From Martinezella lusitana (GTDB lineage Bacteria; Pseudomonadota; Alphaproteobacteria; Rhizobiales; Rhizobiaceae), in NCBI RefSeq assembly GCF_900094565.1, contig NZ_FMAF01000029.1, positions 1 to 64,000 of the forward strand: DNA of 64,000 nucleotides. The letters run 5' to 3'. Positions 7,580 to 17,327 of this stretch are shown here, one piece after another. The notes under the pieces are model-generated. The model saw nothing but the letters and a program-made list of their open reading frames with translations. It was not told where the DNA came from and searched no databases. The translations under genes were made by a program, and so were the position numbers. Positions within the stretch are counted from its first letter, which is position 1. The number at the start of each line of letters is the position of its first letter.

Positions 7580-9661
7580 ATGGCTAAACTGAAGATTGAC
7601 GGTAAAGAGATCGAAGTTCCGGATCACTACACGCTTATCCAGGCGTGCGAGGAAGCCGGCGCCGAAGTCCCGCGCTTCTGCTTCCATGAACGACTGTCGG
7701 TGGCAGGCAATTGCCGCATGTGCCTCGTCGAGGTCAAGGGTGGCCCGCCGAAGCCGCAGGCTTCCTGCGCCATGGGCGTGCGCGATATTCGCGGCGGCCC
7801 GAACGGCGAGCTTCCCGAAGTCTTCACCAACACGCCGATGGTCAAGAAGGCCCGCGAAGGCGTGATGGAATTCCTGCTGATCAACCATCCGCTGGATTGC
7901 CCGATCTGCGACCAGGGCGGCGAATGCGACCTGCAGGACCAGGCTATGGCCTTCGGCATCGACAGCTCGCGCTATCAGGAAGACAAGCGCGCCGTCGAGG
8001 ACAAGTATATCGGCCCGCTCGTCAAGACCGTCATGAACCGCTGCATTCACTGCACGCGCTGCGTCCGCTTCACGACGGAAGTTGCCGGCATTTCCGAGCT
8101 TGGCCTGATCGGCCGTGGCGAAGATGCCGAGATCACCACCTATCTCGAGCAGGCGATGACCTCCGAGCTGCAGGGCAACGTCGTCGACCTTTGCCCGGTC
8201 GGCGCGCTGACATCGAAGCCCTTCGCCTTCACCGCCCGCCCGTGGGAACTGAACAAGACCGAATCGATCGACGTCATGGACGCGCTTGGCTCCGCCATCC
8301 GCGTCGATACCCGCGGCCGCGAAGTCATGCGCGTGTTGCCGCGCGTCAACGAGCAGATCAATGAAGAGTGGATCTCCGATAAGACCCGCTTCATCTGGGA
8401 CGGCCTGAAGACGCAGCGCCTCGACAAGCCTTACGTCCGCCAGGATGGCCGCCTGCAGCCAGCAAGCTGGAGCGATGCCTTCGCTGCCATCAAGTCGGCG
8501 GTTTCAGCGACCAGCGGCGAAAAGATCGGCGCCATTGCCGGCGATCTCGCTTCCGTCGAGGAAATGTATGCTCTGTCCGAGCTGCTGAAATCGCTCGGAT
8601 CGGAAAATCTCGACTGTCGCCAGGACGGGACGGCGCTTGATCCGTCGCTCGGCCGCGCAACCTATATCTTCAGCCCGAGCATCGAAGGCATCGAAGCCGC
8701 CGATGCGCTGCTGATGATCGGCGCCAATCCGCGCTTCGAGGCGGCAGTGATGAACTCGCGCATCCGCAAGCGCTGGCGTCGGGGCAAGTTCCCGATCGGC
8801 GTGATCGGCGAACATGCCGATCTGCGCTACTCCTACGACTATCTCGGCGCCGGCCCGGAGACGCTGGCCGATATCGTCAGCGGTTCGCACAGCTTCGCCG
8901 ACGTTCTGAAGAACGCTCAGAAGCCGATGATCATCATCGGCCAGGGCGCGCTGATCCGCGAAGACGGTGCAGCCGTGCTGGCAAACGCGGCCAAGCTTGC
9001 CGCGGCCGTTGGTGTCGTCAAGGACGGCTGGAACGGTTTTGCCGTGCTGCACACGGCAGCGTCGCGCGTCGGCGGCCTCGATCTCGGCTTCGTGCCGGGC
9101 GCAAAGGGGGTCAATGCTGCTGCGATGCTGTCGTCGATGGACGTGCTCTTCCTGCTTGGTGCCGATGAACTCGATTTCACCCGCAAGGGCGCGAAGTTCA
9201 CCGTCTACATCGGCTCGCATGGCGACGAGGGCGCTCAGAATGCCGACGTCATCCTTCCGGCTGCGACCTACACCGAAAAGTCGGGTACCTGGGTCAACAC
9301 CGAAGGCCGCGTCCAGATGGGCAACCGGGCCGGTTTCGCCCCGGGCGACGCTCGTGAGGACTGGGCCGTCATCCGCGCTCTTTCCGATGTGCTCGGCAAG
9401 AAGCTTCCCTTTGATTCGCTGAGGGAATTGCGCGCCAAGCTCTATGCAGCCTTCCCGCATTTCGCTGGTGTCGACGAGATTGCCGAAACCGATAGCGCCC
9501 AAATTGTCGCACTCGGGAAAAAAGCCGCTGCGATGGGCAAATCGGCGTTTGCTTCGCCGATCAAAGACTTCTATTTGACGAACCCGATAGCACGCGCCTC
9601 GGCTGTCATGGCTGAGTGCTCGGCATTGGCCCGCAACAACTTCCAGGCTGCGGCAGAGTAA
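7580..9661 (+). CDS. nuoG: NADH-quinone oxidoreductase subunit G
   Basis: The large peripheral subunit that wires electrons from NuoF toward NuoI. The 693-residue protein carries cluster N1b ligands C34, C45, C48 and C63, cluster N5 ligands H103, C107, C110 and C116, and cluster N4 ligands C155, C158, C161 and C205. A molybdopterin-oxidoreductase-like fold without cofactor follows. The cysteine set of the extra N7 cluster found in E. coli is not evident, as in mitochondria. The ATG at 7580 gives the canonical N terminus MAKLKIDG. Confidence 0.95.
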   Translation: MAKLKIDGKEIEVPDHYTLIQACEEAGAEVPRFCFHERLSVAGNCRMCLVEVKGGPPKPQASCAMGVRDIRGGPNGELPEVFTNTPMVKKAREGVMEFLLINHPLDCPICDQGGECDLQDQAMAFGIDSSRYQEDKRAVEDKYIGPLVKTVMNRCIHCTRCVRFTTEVAGISELGLIGRGEDAEITTYLEQAMTSELQGNVVDLCPVGALTSKPFAFTARPWELNKTESIDVMDALGSAIRVDTRGREVMRVLPRVNEQINEEWISDKTRFIWDGLKTQRLDKPYVRQDGRLQPASWSDAFAAIKSAVSATSGEKIGAIAGDLASVEEMYALSELLKSLGSENLDCRQDGTALDPSLGRATYIFSPSIEGIEAADALLMIGANPRFEAAVMNSRIRKRWRRGKFPIGVIGEHADLRYSYDYLGAGPETLADIVSGSHSFADVLKNAQKPMIIIGQGALIREDGAAVLANAAKLAAAVGVVKDGWNGFAVLHTAASRVGGLDLGFVPGAKGVNAAAMLSSMDVLFLLGADELDFTRKGAKFTVYIGSHGDEGAQNADVILPAATYTEKSGTWVNTEGRVQMGNRAGFAPGDAREDWAVIRALSDVLGKKLPFDSLRELRAKLYAAFPHFAGVDEIAETDSAQIVALGKKAAAMGKSAFASPIKDFYLTNPIARASAVMAECSALARNNFQAAAE

Positions 9662-9673
9662 GGGCAGAGGACT

Positions 9674-10717
9674 ATGGATTCATTCGTTTCGACCTATCTC
9701 TGGCCGGCGCTGATCATGATCGGCCAGTCTCTGCTGCTCCTGGTCTGCCTGCTGATCTTCATTGCCTATATCCTTCTTGCCGACCGCAAGATCTGGGCGG
9801 CGGTTCAGTTGCGTCGTGGCCCGAACGTCGTCGGTCCCTTCGGCCTGTTTCAGTCCTTCGCCGATCTTTTGAAGTTCATGGTCAAGGAGCCGATCATTCC
9901 GGCGGGCGCCAACAAGGCCGTGTTCCTGCTGGCACCTCTGGTTTCCGTGGTGCTGGCGCTGTCCACCTGGGCTGTCGTGCCTGTGGCTCAGAATTGGGTG
10001 GTCGCCGACATCAACGTCGGCATCCTCTACATTCTGGCGATCTCGTCGCTTGAGGTGTACGGCATCATCATGGGCGGCTGGGCTTCGAACTCGAAGTATC
10101 CGTTCCTCGGCGCGCTGCGCTCGGCGGCGCAGATGGTGTCCTACGAAGTCTCGATCGGTCTCGTTATCGTCACCGTGCTGCTTTGCGTCGGTTCGCTGAA
10201 CCTCACAGATATCGTGCTGTCGCAGCAGACCGGCCTCGGCACCAAGCTCGGCCTGCCGGCGTCGTTCCTCGATTGGCACTGGCTGTCGCTGTTCCCGATG
10301 TTCATCGTGTTCTTCATCTCGGCGCTGGCGGAAACCAATCGTCCGCCCTTCGACCTTCCGGAAGCGGAATCTGAACTGGTTGCCGGCTTCATGGTCGAAT
10401 ACGGCTCCTCTCCGTACATGATGTTCATGCTCGGTGAATATGCCGCCGTCGTTCTCATGTGTTCGCTGACGACTATTCTCTTCCTCGGCGGCTGGCTGCC
10501 TCCGGTGGATATCTGGATCCTCAACTGGGTTCCGGGCATCATTTGGTTCCTGCTGAAGTCGTGCCTCGTCTTCTTCATGTTCGCTATGGTGAAGGCTTTC
10601 GTGCCGCGCTACCGCTACGACCAGCTCATGCGCCTCGGCTGGAAGGTGTTCCTGCCGCTGTCGCTCGCCATGGTCGTTATCGTTGCATTCGTGCTGAAGG
10701 TGACGGGATGGGCATGA
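9674..10717 (+). CDS. nuoH: NADH-quinone oxidoreductase subunit H
   Basis: The ND1-type membrane subunit joining the two arms of complex I and forming part of the quinone channel. The 347-residue protein has about eight hydrophobic segments, the conserved RRGPNVVGPFG loop (about residues 45-55), and the acidic NRPPFDLPEAESELVAG loop (about 220-236) thought to contact quinone. A GGGCAGAGGAC stretch upstream of the ATG gives the ribosome binding site. It follows nuoG by 12 bases. Confidence 0.95.
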   Translation: MDSFVSTYLWPALIMIGQSLLLLVCLLIFIAYILLADRKIWAAVQLRRGPNVVGPFGLFQSFADLLKFMVKEPIIPAGANKAVFLLAPLVSVVLALSTWAVVPVAQNWVVADINVGILYILAISSLEVYGIIMGGWASNSKYPFLGALRSAAQMVSYEVSIGLVIVTVLLCVGSLNLTDIVLSQQTGLGTKLGLPASFLDWHWLSLFPMFIVFFISALAETNRPPFDLPEAESELVAGFMVEYGSSPYMMFMLGEYAAVVLMCSLTTILFLGGWLPPVDIWILNWVPGIIWFLLKSCLVFFMFAMVKAFVPRYRYDQLMRLGWKVFLPLSLAMVVIVAFVLKVTGWA

Positions 10718-10757
10718 TCATGTCGATCCTCGCTTCAAGCAGATTTGGAGGTTGAAG

Positions 10758-11249
10758 ATGGCCGGAATTTCCAACGCCGTCAGCTCGCTGTTCCTCAAGG
10801 AATTTGTCGGCGCATTCTTTTTGTCGATGCGTTACTTCTTCAAGCAGAAGGCGACGATCAATTATCCGTTCGAAAAGGGGCCGGTCAGCCCGCGCTTCCG
10901 TGGCGAGCATGCGCTGCGCCGCTATCCGAACGGTGAAGAGCGCTGCATCGCCTGCAAGCTCTGCGAAGCGATCTGTCCTGCCCAGGCCATCACGATCGAG
11001 GCCGGGCCGCGCCGCAACGACGGCACCCGCCGCACGGTGCGTTATGACATCGACATGGTGAAGTGCATCTATTGCGGCTTTTGCCAGGAAGCATGTCCGG
11101 TCGACGCCATCGTCGAAGGGCCGAACTTCGAATTCGCTACCGAGACCCGCGAAGAGCTCTACTTCGACAAGGCGCGGCTTTTGGAAAACGGCGACCGCTG
11201 GGAACGCGAAATCGCGCACAATATCGCGATGGATTCGCCCTACCGCTAA
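10758..11249 (+). CDS. nuoI: NADH-quinone oxidoreductase subunit I
   Basis: A ferredoxin-like subunit carrying clusters N6a and N6b, which pass electrons to N2. The 163-residue protein has two CxxCxxCxxxC motifs: C63, C66, C69, C73 and C103, C106, C109, C113. The start at ATG 10758 is set by GGAGG at 10747-10751, six bases upstream; a TTG two codons earlier is in frame but sits too close to that site. The length equals the rhizobial norm. Confidence 0.95.
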   Translation: MAGISNAVSSLFLKEFVGAFFLSMRYFFKQKATINYPFEKGPVSPRFRGEHALRRYPNGEERCIACKLCEAICPAQAITIEAGPRRNDGTRRTVRYDIDMVKCIYCGFCQEACPVDAIVEGPNFEFATETREELYFDKARLLENGDRWEREIAHNIAMDSPYR

Positions 11250-11266
11250 GCGGTGTTTTGAATATG

Positions 11267-11299
11267 CCGCGACGGCTGGCCAGGTTGTCGCCGTCGCGG
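11267..11299 (+). repeat. Perfect 10-bp inverted repeat between nuoI and nuoJ
   Basis: CCGCGACGGC (11267-11276) and GCCGTCGCGG (11290-11299) are exact inverted copies around a 13-base loop. The RNA hairpin would be very stable. No T run follows, so it is not a simple intrinsic terminator. TTGAATAT occurs on both outer flanks as a direct repeat. It could shape mRNA stability or cleavage between the upstream and downstream halves of the operon. Confidence 0.6.
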
Positions 11300-11398
11300 T
11301 TGAATATAGACCGGGGCTTTGCCGGACGAATGTCAGGCTAAGCTCCATCGGGCAGGGATACTCCCGGCTGCCCGGGGGAAGACGAAAAAGGCACCAAC

Positions 11399-12013
11399 AT
11401 GGGTCTGCAGGCTCTTTTTTTCTACATCTTCGCCTTTGTCGCGGTGGCGTCGGCGTTCATGGTTATCTCGGCGCGGAATCCGGTCCATTCGGTCCTGTTC
11501 CTCATCCTGGTTTTCTTCAACGCGGCCGGCCTCTTTCTGTTGTTGGGGGCTGAATTCCTGGCGATGATCCTGCTGGTCGTCTATGTCGGCGCCGTGGCGG
11601 TTCTCTTCCTCTTCGTCGTGATGATGCTCGATATCGATTTCTCCGAGCTCAGGGCTGGCATTCTGGAATATGCACCGATCGGCGCATTGATCGGCGTCAT
11701 CCTTGCCGCCGAGCTCATCGTCGTTGTCGGCGGCAGCGTGATCTCGCCTCAGATCGCCAAGACGGTCGCCATGCCGATCCCGGCCGTGACCGAGCGGACG
11801 AACACGGCCGCCCTGGGCGACGTGCTCTACACCAACTACGTTTACTTCTTCGAGATCGCCGGCCTTGTGCTTCTGGTCGCGATGATCGGTGCGATCGTGT
11901 TGACGCTGAAGCATCGCACGCACATCAAGCGCCAGAATATTTCCCAACAGGTCGCCCGCACGCCCGCGACCGCCGTCGAGGTGGTCAAGGTCAAGCCGGG
12001 GCAGGGCGTCTGA
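11399..12013 (+). CDS. nuoJ: NADH-quinone oxidoreductase subunit J
   Basis: The ND6-type subunit in the membrane arm of complex I. The 204-residue protein has five hydrophobic segments in the first 165 residues and the conserved MVISARNPVHSVL and GAEFLAMILLVVYVGAVAVLFLFVVMM-type regions that contain the pi-bulge helix. The tail (170-204) is polar and basic. The gap of 149 bases after nuoI is the second largest in the operon and holds a strong hairpin. Confidence 0.94.
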   Translation: MGLQALFFYIFAFVAVASAFMVISARNPVHSVLFLILVFFNAAGLFLLLGAEFLAMILLVVYVGAVAVLFLFVVMMLDIDFSELRAGILEYAPIGALIGVILAAELIVVVGGSVISPQIAKTVAMPIPAVTERTNTAALGDVLYTNYVYFFEIAGLVLLVAMIGAIVLTLKHRTHIKRQNISQQVARTPATAVEVVKVKPGQGV

Positions 12014-12044
12014 GGCGGGGCACGAGGATCAAAGGAACAAGAAC

Positions 12045-12353
12045 ATGGTCATTGGACTTTCCCACTACCTGACGGTCAGCGCCATCCTCTTCGTGCTCGG
12101 CGTCTTCGGTATTTTTCTCAACCGTAAGAATGTCATCATCATCTTGATGTCCGTCGAACTCATATTGCTCGCGGTCAACATCAACATGGTCGCCTTCTCG
12201 TCGTTCCTCAACGACATCGTCGGCCAGGTCTTCGCTCTGTTCATTTTGACCGTCGCGGCCGCCGAGGCTGCCATCGGTCTTGCAATTCTCGTCGTCTTCT
12301 ACCGTAACCGCGGCTCCATCGCCGTTGAAGACGTCAACATGATGAAGGGCTGA
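12045..12353 (+). CDS. nuoK: NADH-quinone oxidoreductase subunit K
   Basis: The ND4L-type subunit of the membrane arm. At 102 residues and three hydrophobic segments it has the normal size. The conserved glutamate in the SVELILLAVN segment (second helix) and a second glutamate in AAAEAAIGLAI (third helix), both involved in proton transfer in the family, are present. An AAAGGAAC stretch lies upstream of the ATG. It ends seven bases before nuoL. Confidence 0.95.
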   Translation: MVIGLSHYLTVSAILFVLGVFGIFLNRKNVIIILMSVELILLAVNINMVAFSSFLNDIVGQVFALFILTVAAAEAAIGLAILVVFYRNRGSIAVEDVNMMKG

Positions 12354-12360
12354 TACAGCT

Positions 12361-14355
12361 ATGTTTTTATATAAGGCTATCGTCTTTCTTCCTTTGATCG
12401 GCGCGATCATCGCCGGCCTTTTCGGCCGCGCCATCGGCGCCAAGGCTTCGGAATATATCACCACCGGCCTGATGATTATCGCCGCGATCCTGTCGTGGGT
12501 CGTCTTCTTCACGGTGGCGCTCGGCCATACAGACGGCCCGATCAAGGTTGAAGTGTTGCGCTGGATCCAGTCCGGCGGCATCGACGCGTCCTGGTCGCTG
12601 CGCATCGATACGCTGACATCGGTGATGCTGATCGTCGTGAACACGGTTTCGACCCTCGTTCACGTTTATTCGATCGGATACATGCATCACGATCCGCATC
12701 GTCCGCGCTTCTTCGCCTATCTCTCGCTCTTCACCTTCGCCATGCTGATGCTGGTGACGTCGGACAACCTTGCCCAGATGTTCTTCGGCTGGGAAGGCGT
12801 CGGTCTGGCTTCCTATCTGCTGATCGGCTTCTGGTTCAAGAAGCCGTCCGCATCGGCAGCTGCGATTAAGGCCTTCGTCGTCAACCGTGTCGGCGACTTC
12901 GGTTTCGTGCTCGGTATTGCCGGCGTCTTCGCCCTCTTCGGCTCGATCAATTTCGACGTCATCTTCGGCAATGCGCAGAGCTTCGCCGCAGGGCAGGGTG
13001 GCCAGCCGGGCGACATCGTGCTCAACCTCTTCGGCATGCAGCTTGATCGTGCGCATGCGCTGACCGGTGTCTGCCTGCTGCTCTTCATGGGCGCGATGGG
13101 CAAGTCGGCGCAGTTCCTGCTGCACACCTGGCTGCCGGACGCCATGGAAGGCCCGACCCCGGTCTCCGCGCTCATACATGCCGCAACCATGGTTACCGCC
13201 GGTGTCTTCCTCGTCGCCCGCATGTCGCCGATCTTCGAACTCTCGCCCGATGCGCTGACCTTCGTCACCATCATCGGCGCGATCACGGCCTTCTTCGCGG
13301 CAACGGTCGGCCTCGTGCAGAACGATATCAAGCGCGTCATCGCCTATTCGACCTGTTCGCAGCTCGGCTACATGTTCGTCGCCCTCGGCGTCGGCGCTTA
13401 CGGCGCTGCCATCTTCCATCTGTTCACGCATGCCTTCTTCAAGGCTCTGCTCTTCCTCTGTGCCGGTTCGGTCATCCATGCCGTCGACGGCGAGCAGGAC
13501 ATGCGTCACATGGGCGGCCTTCGCTCGCACATCAAGAAGACCTACTGGATGATGATCATCGGCACGCTGGCGATCACCGGCGTCGGTATTCCGTTCTCGC
13601 CGATCGGCTTTGCCGGCTTCTTCTCCAAGGATGCGATTATCGCGGCGTCGTACACGTCGCACAATCCGGCTTCCGGCTTTGCCTTCACGCTGCTGGTCAT
13701 CGCCGCGCTGTTTACCAGCTTCTATTCCTGGCGCCTGATCTTCATGACCTTCTATGGCAAGCCCCGCGCCTCGCACGAGGTCATGCATCATGTGCATGAA
13801 TCGCCGAATGTGATGCTGATCCCGCTCTATCTGCTGGCGATCGGCGCCGTCTTCGCCGGCTGGTATTTCCATGACTACTTCGTCGGTCTTGACTACGAGG
13901 AATTCTGGAAGCATGCGCTGTTCACGCTGCCTGACAACAAGATCCTCGAAGAGGCGGAGCATGCTCCGCATTGGGTCGAACTCAGCCCGTTCATCGCAAT
14001 GGTGCTCGGTTTCGTGACCGCCTGGTACATGTACATCAGGTCGCCGGAGACGCCGCGCAAGCTCGCGCAGCAACAGCGCGTGCTCTACGAGTTCCTCTTG
14101 AACAAGTGGTACTTCGACGAGCTCTATGACTTCCTCTTCGTTCGCACCGCCAAGGCGCTCGGCCGCTTCCTCTGGAAGAAGGGCGACATCGGGGTCATCG
14201 ACACCATCGGCCCGAACGGCGTCGCCGCCCGCGTCGTCGATGTCACCAACCGCGTCGTGCGCCTGCAGACCGGCTATCTCTATCACTATGCCTTTGCGAT
14301 GCTGCTCGGTATTGCAGCCCTCGTTACCTGGATGATGCTCGGGAGTTCCCTCTGA
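12361..14355 (+). CDS. nuoL: NADH-quinone oxidoreductase subunit L
   Basis: The distal antiporter-like proton pump of complex I (ND5 type). The 664-residue protein has the antiporter core with the FFGWEGVGLASYLLIGFW segment (about residues 140-158), a broken-helix region, HTWLPDAMEGPTPVSALIHAATMV (about 255-278), and a long C-terminal lateral helix region typical of NuoL. Its last base is also the A of the nuoM ATG (TGATG), so nuoL and nuoM are coupled. Confidence 0.95.
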   Translation: MFLYKAIVFLPLIGAIIAGLFGRAIGAKASEYITTGLMIIAAILSWVVFFTVALGHTDGPIKVEVLRWIQSGGIDASWSLRIDTLTSVMLIVVNTVSTLVHVYSIGYMHHDPHRPRFFAYLSLFTFAMLMLVTSDNLAQMFFGWEGVGLASYLLIGFWFKKPSASAAAIKAFVVNRVGDFGFVLGIAGVFALFGSINFDVIFGNAQSFAAGQGGQPGDIVLNLFGMQLDRAHALTGVCLLLFMGAMGKSAQFLLHTWLPDAMEGPTPVSALIHAATMVTAGVFLVARMSPIFELSPDALTFVTIIGAITAFFAATVGLVQNDIKRVIAYSTCSQLGYMFVALGVGAYGAAIFHLFTHAFFKALLFLCAGSVIHAVDGEQDMRHMGGLRSHIKKTYWMMIIGTLAITGVGIPFSPIGFAGFFSKDAIIAASYTSHNPASGFAFTLLVIAALFTSFYSWRLIFMTFYGKPRASHEVMHHVHESPNVMLIPLYLLAIGAVFAGWYFHDYFVGLDYEEFWKHALFTLPDNKILEEAEHAPHWVELSPFIAMVLGFVTAWYMYIRSPETPRKLAQQQRVLYEFLLNKWYFDELYDFLFVRTAKALGRFLWKKGDIGVIDTIGPNGVAARVVDVTNRVVRLQTGYLYHYAFAMLLGIAALVTWMMLGSSL

Positions 14356-15866
14356 TGACCGATTGGCCTATTCTTTCAACGGTCACGTTCCTGCCGCTGG
14401 TGGGTGTCCTTCTCCTGCTGTTCACGCGGGAAGATGGACCCAACGGCCGCCGCAACATCCTGAACATCTCTCTGGCGACGACGGTCTTCACCTTCATCGT
14501 GTCGCTGTTCGTCTGGATCTGGTTCGACAATGCCAATCCGGGCTTCCAGATGATCGAGAAGCATGATTGGCTGACCAGCGGCATCAGCTATCACATGGGT
14601 GTCGACGGCATCTCGATGCTGTTCGTCATCCTGTCGACCTTCCTGATGCCCTTCTGCGTGCTGGCAAGCTGGCTCTCTGTGGAGAAGCGACTGAAAGACT
14701 ACATGATCGCCTTCCTCGTCCTCGAGACGATGATGGTCGGCGTTTTCGTGTCGCTGGATATCGTGCTGTTCTACGTCTTCTTCGAAGCCGGCCTTATCCC
14801 GATGTTCCTGATCATCGGCGTCTGGGGCGGCAAGGATCGCGTCTACGCCAGCTACAAGTTCTTCCTCTACACGCTGCTCGGCTCGGTGCTGATGCTGCTC
14901 GCCATCATGGCGATGTACTGGCAGGCCGGTACGACTGACATCCCGTCGCTGCTCGCCTACAAGTTCCCGCCGCAGCTGCAGACGTGGCTATGGCTTGCCT
15001 TCTTCGCCTCCTTCGCGGTGAAGATGCCGATGTGGCCGGTCCATACGTGGTTGCCCGACGCACACGTTCAGGCGCCGACGGCGGGCTCGGTTATCCTGGC
15101 CGGTATCCTTCTGAAGCTCGGCGGCTATGGTCTTATCCGCTTCTCGCTCGGCATGTTCCCGAACGCGTCGGAATTTTTTGCGCCGCTCGTCTTCGCCCTG
15201 TCGGTCATCGCCATCATCTACACCTCGCTGGTGGCGCTGATGCAGGAAGACATCAAGAAGCTGATCGCCTATTCCTCGGTTGCCCACATGGGCTATGTCA
15301 CCATGGGCATCTTCGCGGCCAACCAGCAGGGCGTCCAGGGCGCGATCTTCCAGATGCTGTCGCACGGCATCGTCTCCGGCGCTCTCTTCCTCTGCGTCGG
15401 CGTGATCTACGACCGCACCCATACCCGCGAAATCGCGGCTTATGGCGGCCTGGTCAACAACATGCCGAAATATGCCGTCGCGATGATGGTCTTCACCATG
15501 GCCAATGTCGGTCTGCCCGGCACCTCCGGCTTCATCGGTGAATTCCTCACCCTGATCGGCGTCTTCCGCGTCAACACCTGGGTTGCCTTGTTCGCCGCCA
15601 CCGGTGTGATCCTGTCGGCCGCCTATGCGCTCTGGCTTTACCGTCGCGTCATTTTCGGCGTGCTGGATAAGGAGAACCTGAAGAAGCTGCTGGATCTGTC
15701 GCCGCGTGAACAGCTGATCCTTTATCCGCTGATCGCGCTGACGATCCTCTTCGGCGTCTATCCGGCTCCGATCTTCGACGCCACGGCCGCTTCGGTGGAT
15801 CTGCTGGTAAACAACTATACCGCTGCCCTGCACGCTGCGCAGAACGTTGCGCTGTCGATGAATTGA
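14355..15866 (+). CDS. nuoM: NADH-quinone oxidoreductase subunit M
   Basis: The central antiporter-like subunit of the membrane arm (ND4 type), 503 residues with about fourteen hydrophobic segments. Diagnostic stretches are YHMGVDGISMLFV, FFEAGLIPMFLIIGVWGG with the key glutamate, MWPVHTWLPDAHVQAPTAGSV-type sequence, and AYSSVAHMGYV. The start codon overlaps the nuoL stop by one base. nuoN follows after 18 bases. Confidence 0.95.
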   Translation: MTDWPILSTVTFLPLVGVLLLLFTREDGPNGRRNILNISLATTVFTFIVSLFVWIWFDNANPGFQMIEKHDWLTSGISYHMGVDGISMLFVILSTFLMPFCVLASWLSVEKRLKDYMIAFLVLETMMVGVFVSLDIVLFYVFFEAGLIPMFLIIGVWGGKDRVYASYKFFLYTLLGSVLMLLAIMAMYWQAGTTDIPSLLAYKFPPQLQTWLWLAFFASFAVKMPMWPVHTWLPDAHVQAPTAGSVILAGILLKLGGYGLIRFSLGMFPNASEFFAPLVFALSVIAIIYTSLVALMQEDIKKLIAYSSVAHMGYVTMGIFAANQQGVQGAIFQMLSHGIVSGALFLCVGVIYDRTHTREIAAYGGLVNNMPKYAVAMMVFTMANVGLPGTSGFIGEFLTLIGVFRVNTWVALFAATGVILSAAYALWLYRRVIFGVLDKENLKKLLDLSPREQLILYPLIALTILFGVYPAPIFDATAASVDLLVNNYTAALHAAQNVALSMN

Positions 15867-15884
15867 TGACGGGACCTATTCGAC

Positions 15885-17327
15885 ATGACTGCTGACACAA
15901 TTCTTGCAAGCCTGCATCTTTCCATTCCGGAGCTCATCCTCGCGGTCGGTGCGCTTGCGTTGCTCATGATCGGCGTCTTCTCAGGCGAGCGGTCCGGACC
16001 CATGGTCACCGGTCTTGCCATCGCGGTGCTCGCGGTGGCCGGTCTCTGGATCATCTTCGTTCCGGGCGAGGGCCTGGCTTATGGCGGCGCCTATCTCGCC
16101 GATGGCTTCTCCCGCTTCATGAAGATCGTCGCGCTGGTCGGCTCGATCGTCACCATGTTCATGAGCATGGGGCAGGCGCGCGAGCAGCAGCTCGATCGCT
16201 TCGAGTTCCCGGTGCTCCTGCTGCTGGCGACCCTCGGCATCCTGCTGATGATCTCGGCGCATGACCTGATCTCGCTTTATCTGTCGCTGGAACTGCAGTC
16301 GCTGGCGCTCTACGTCGTTGCCGCCATCAACCGCGACAATCTCAAGTCGACGGAAGCCGGCCTGAAGTACTTCGTCCTTGGCGCTCTCTCTTCAGGCATG
16401 CTGCTCTACGGCATGTCGCTGGTCTACGGCTTCACCGGCCACACAACCTTCGATGCCATTGCTACCGCGCTCAGCGCCGAGACCCGCTCGCTCGGCCTCG
16501 TCTTCGGTCTGGTTTTCGTCCTTGCCGGCTTGGCCTTCAAGATCTCCGCCGTGCCGTTCCATATGTGGACGCCGGATGTTTACGAAGGCGCGCCGACGCC
16601 GGTCACCGCCTTCTTCGCTGCTGCGCCGAAGGTCGCGGCCATGGCGATCCTGACCCGCATCGTCATTACCGCCTTCCATCCGGTGCTTGCCGACTGGCAG
16701 CAGATCATTGTCTTCATCTCGATCGCCTCGATGGTGCTCGGCTCCTTCGCCGCGATCGGTCAGCGCAACTTCAAGCGACTGATGGCCTATTCCTCGATCG
16801 GTCACATGGGCTATGCGCTGGTCGGCCTTGCCGCCGGCACCAAGACCGGCGTATCCGGCGTCATGCTTTACATGGTCATCTACATGGTCATGACCCTCGG
16901 TACCTTTGCCATCATCATGGCGATGCGCCGCAAGGACGGCCGTCAGGTTGAGAATGTCGATGATCTCGCCGGCCTTTCGACCACCAACCCCTTCATGGCC
17001 GTCGTGCTGACAGCATTGATGTTCTCGCTGGCCGGCATTCCGCCGCTGGCCGGCTTCTTCGGAAAGTACTTCGTTTTCGTCGCAGCTATCCAGGCGCATC
17101 TCTATGCGCTTGCCGTCATCGGCGTTCTCTCTTCGGTCGTCGGCGCCTACTACTATCTGCGCGTCATCAAGGTCATGTGGTTTGACGAAGCCAAGGACGA
17201 ATTCACCCGCACGGCTGGTTCGCTGCGCCTGGTCTTCGGCCTCTCGGGCTTGTTCGTGGTCGGCTACGTCCTCTTCGGCGGCGCTATCGGCGGTGCTGCC
17301 GATCTGGCTGCCGCGACGCTGTTTTGA
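15885..17327 (+). CDS. nuoN: NADH-quinone oxidoreductase subunit N
   Basis: The third antiporter-like subunit of complex I (ND2 type). The 480-residue membrane protein shows the LELQSLALYV segment with the conserved glutamate, FHMWTPDVYEGAPTPVTAFF-type sequence around the conserved lysine loop, and MAYSSIGHMGYALVG. It is the last core nuo gene. The stop TGA shares one base with the ATG chosen for birA, so transcription very probably continues into birA and rnj. Confidence 0.95.
   Translation: MTADTILASLHLSIPELILAVGALALLMIGVFSGERSGPMVTGLAIAVLAVAGLWIIFVPGEGLAYGGAYLADGFSRFMKIVALVGSIVTMFMSMGQAREQQLDRFEFPVLLLLATLGILLMISAHDLISLYLSLELQSLALYVVAAINRDNLKSTEAGLKYFVLGALSSGMLLYGMSLVYGFTGHTTFDAIATALSAETRSLGLVFGLVFVLAGLAFKISAVPFHMWTPDVYEGAPTPVTAFFAAAPKVAAMAILTRIVITAFHPVLADWQQIIVFISIASMVLGSFAAIGQRNFKRLMAYSSIGHMGYALVGLAAGTKTGVSGVMLYMVIYMVMTLGTFAIIMAMRRKDGRQVENVDDLAGLSTTNPFMAVVLTALMFSLAGIPPLAGFFGKYFVFVAAIQAHLYALAVIGVLSSVVGAYYYLRVIKVMWFDEAKDEFTRTAGSLRLVFGLSGLFVVGYVLFGGAIGGAADLAAATLF

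Noticed and set aside
12367..14286. A 639-codon open frame on the minus strand opposite nuoL
   Set aside because: NuoL on the plus strand is unmistakable; the antisense frame is very rich in His, Glu and Asp and has no family features.
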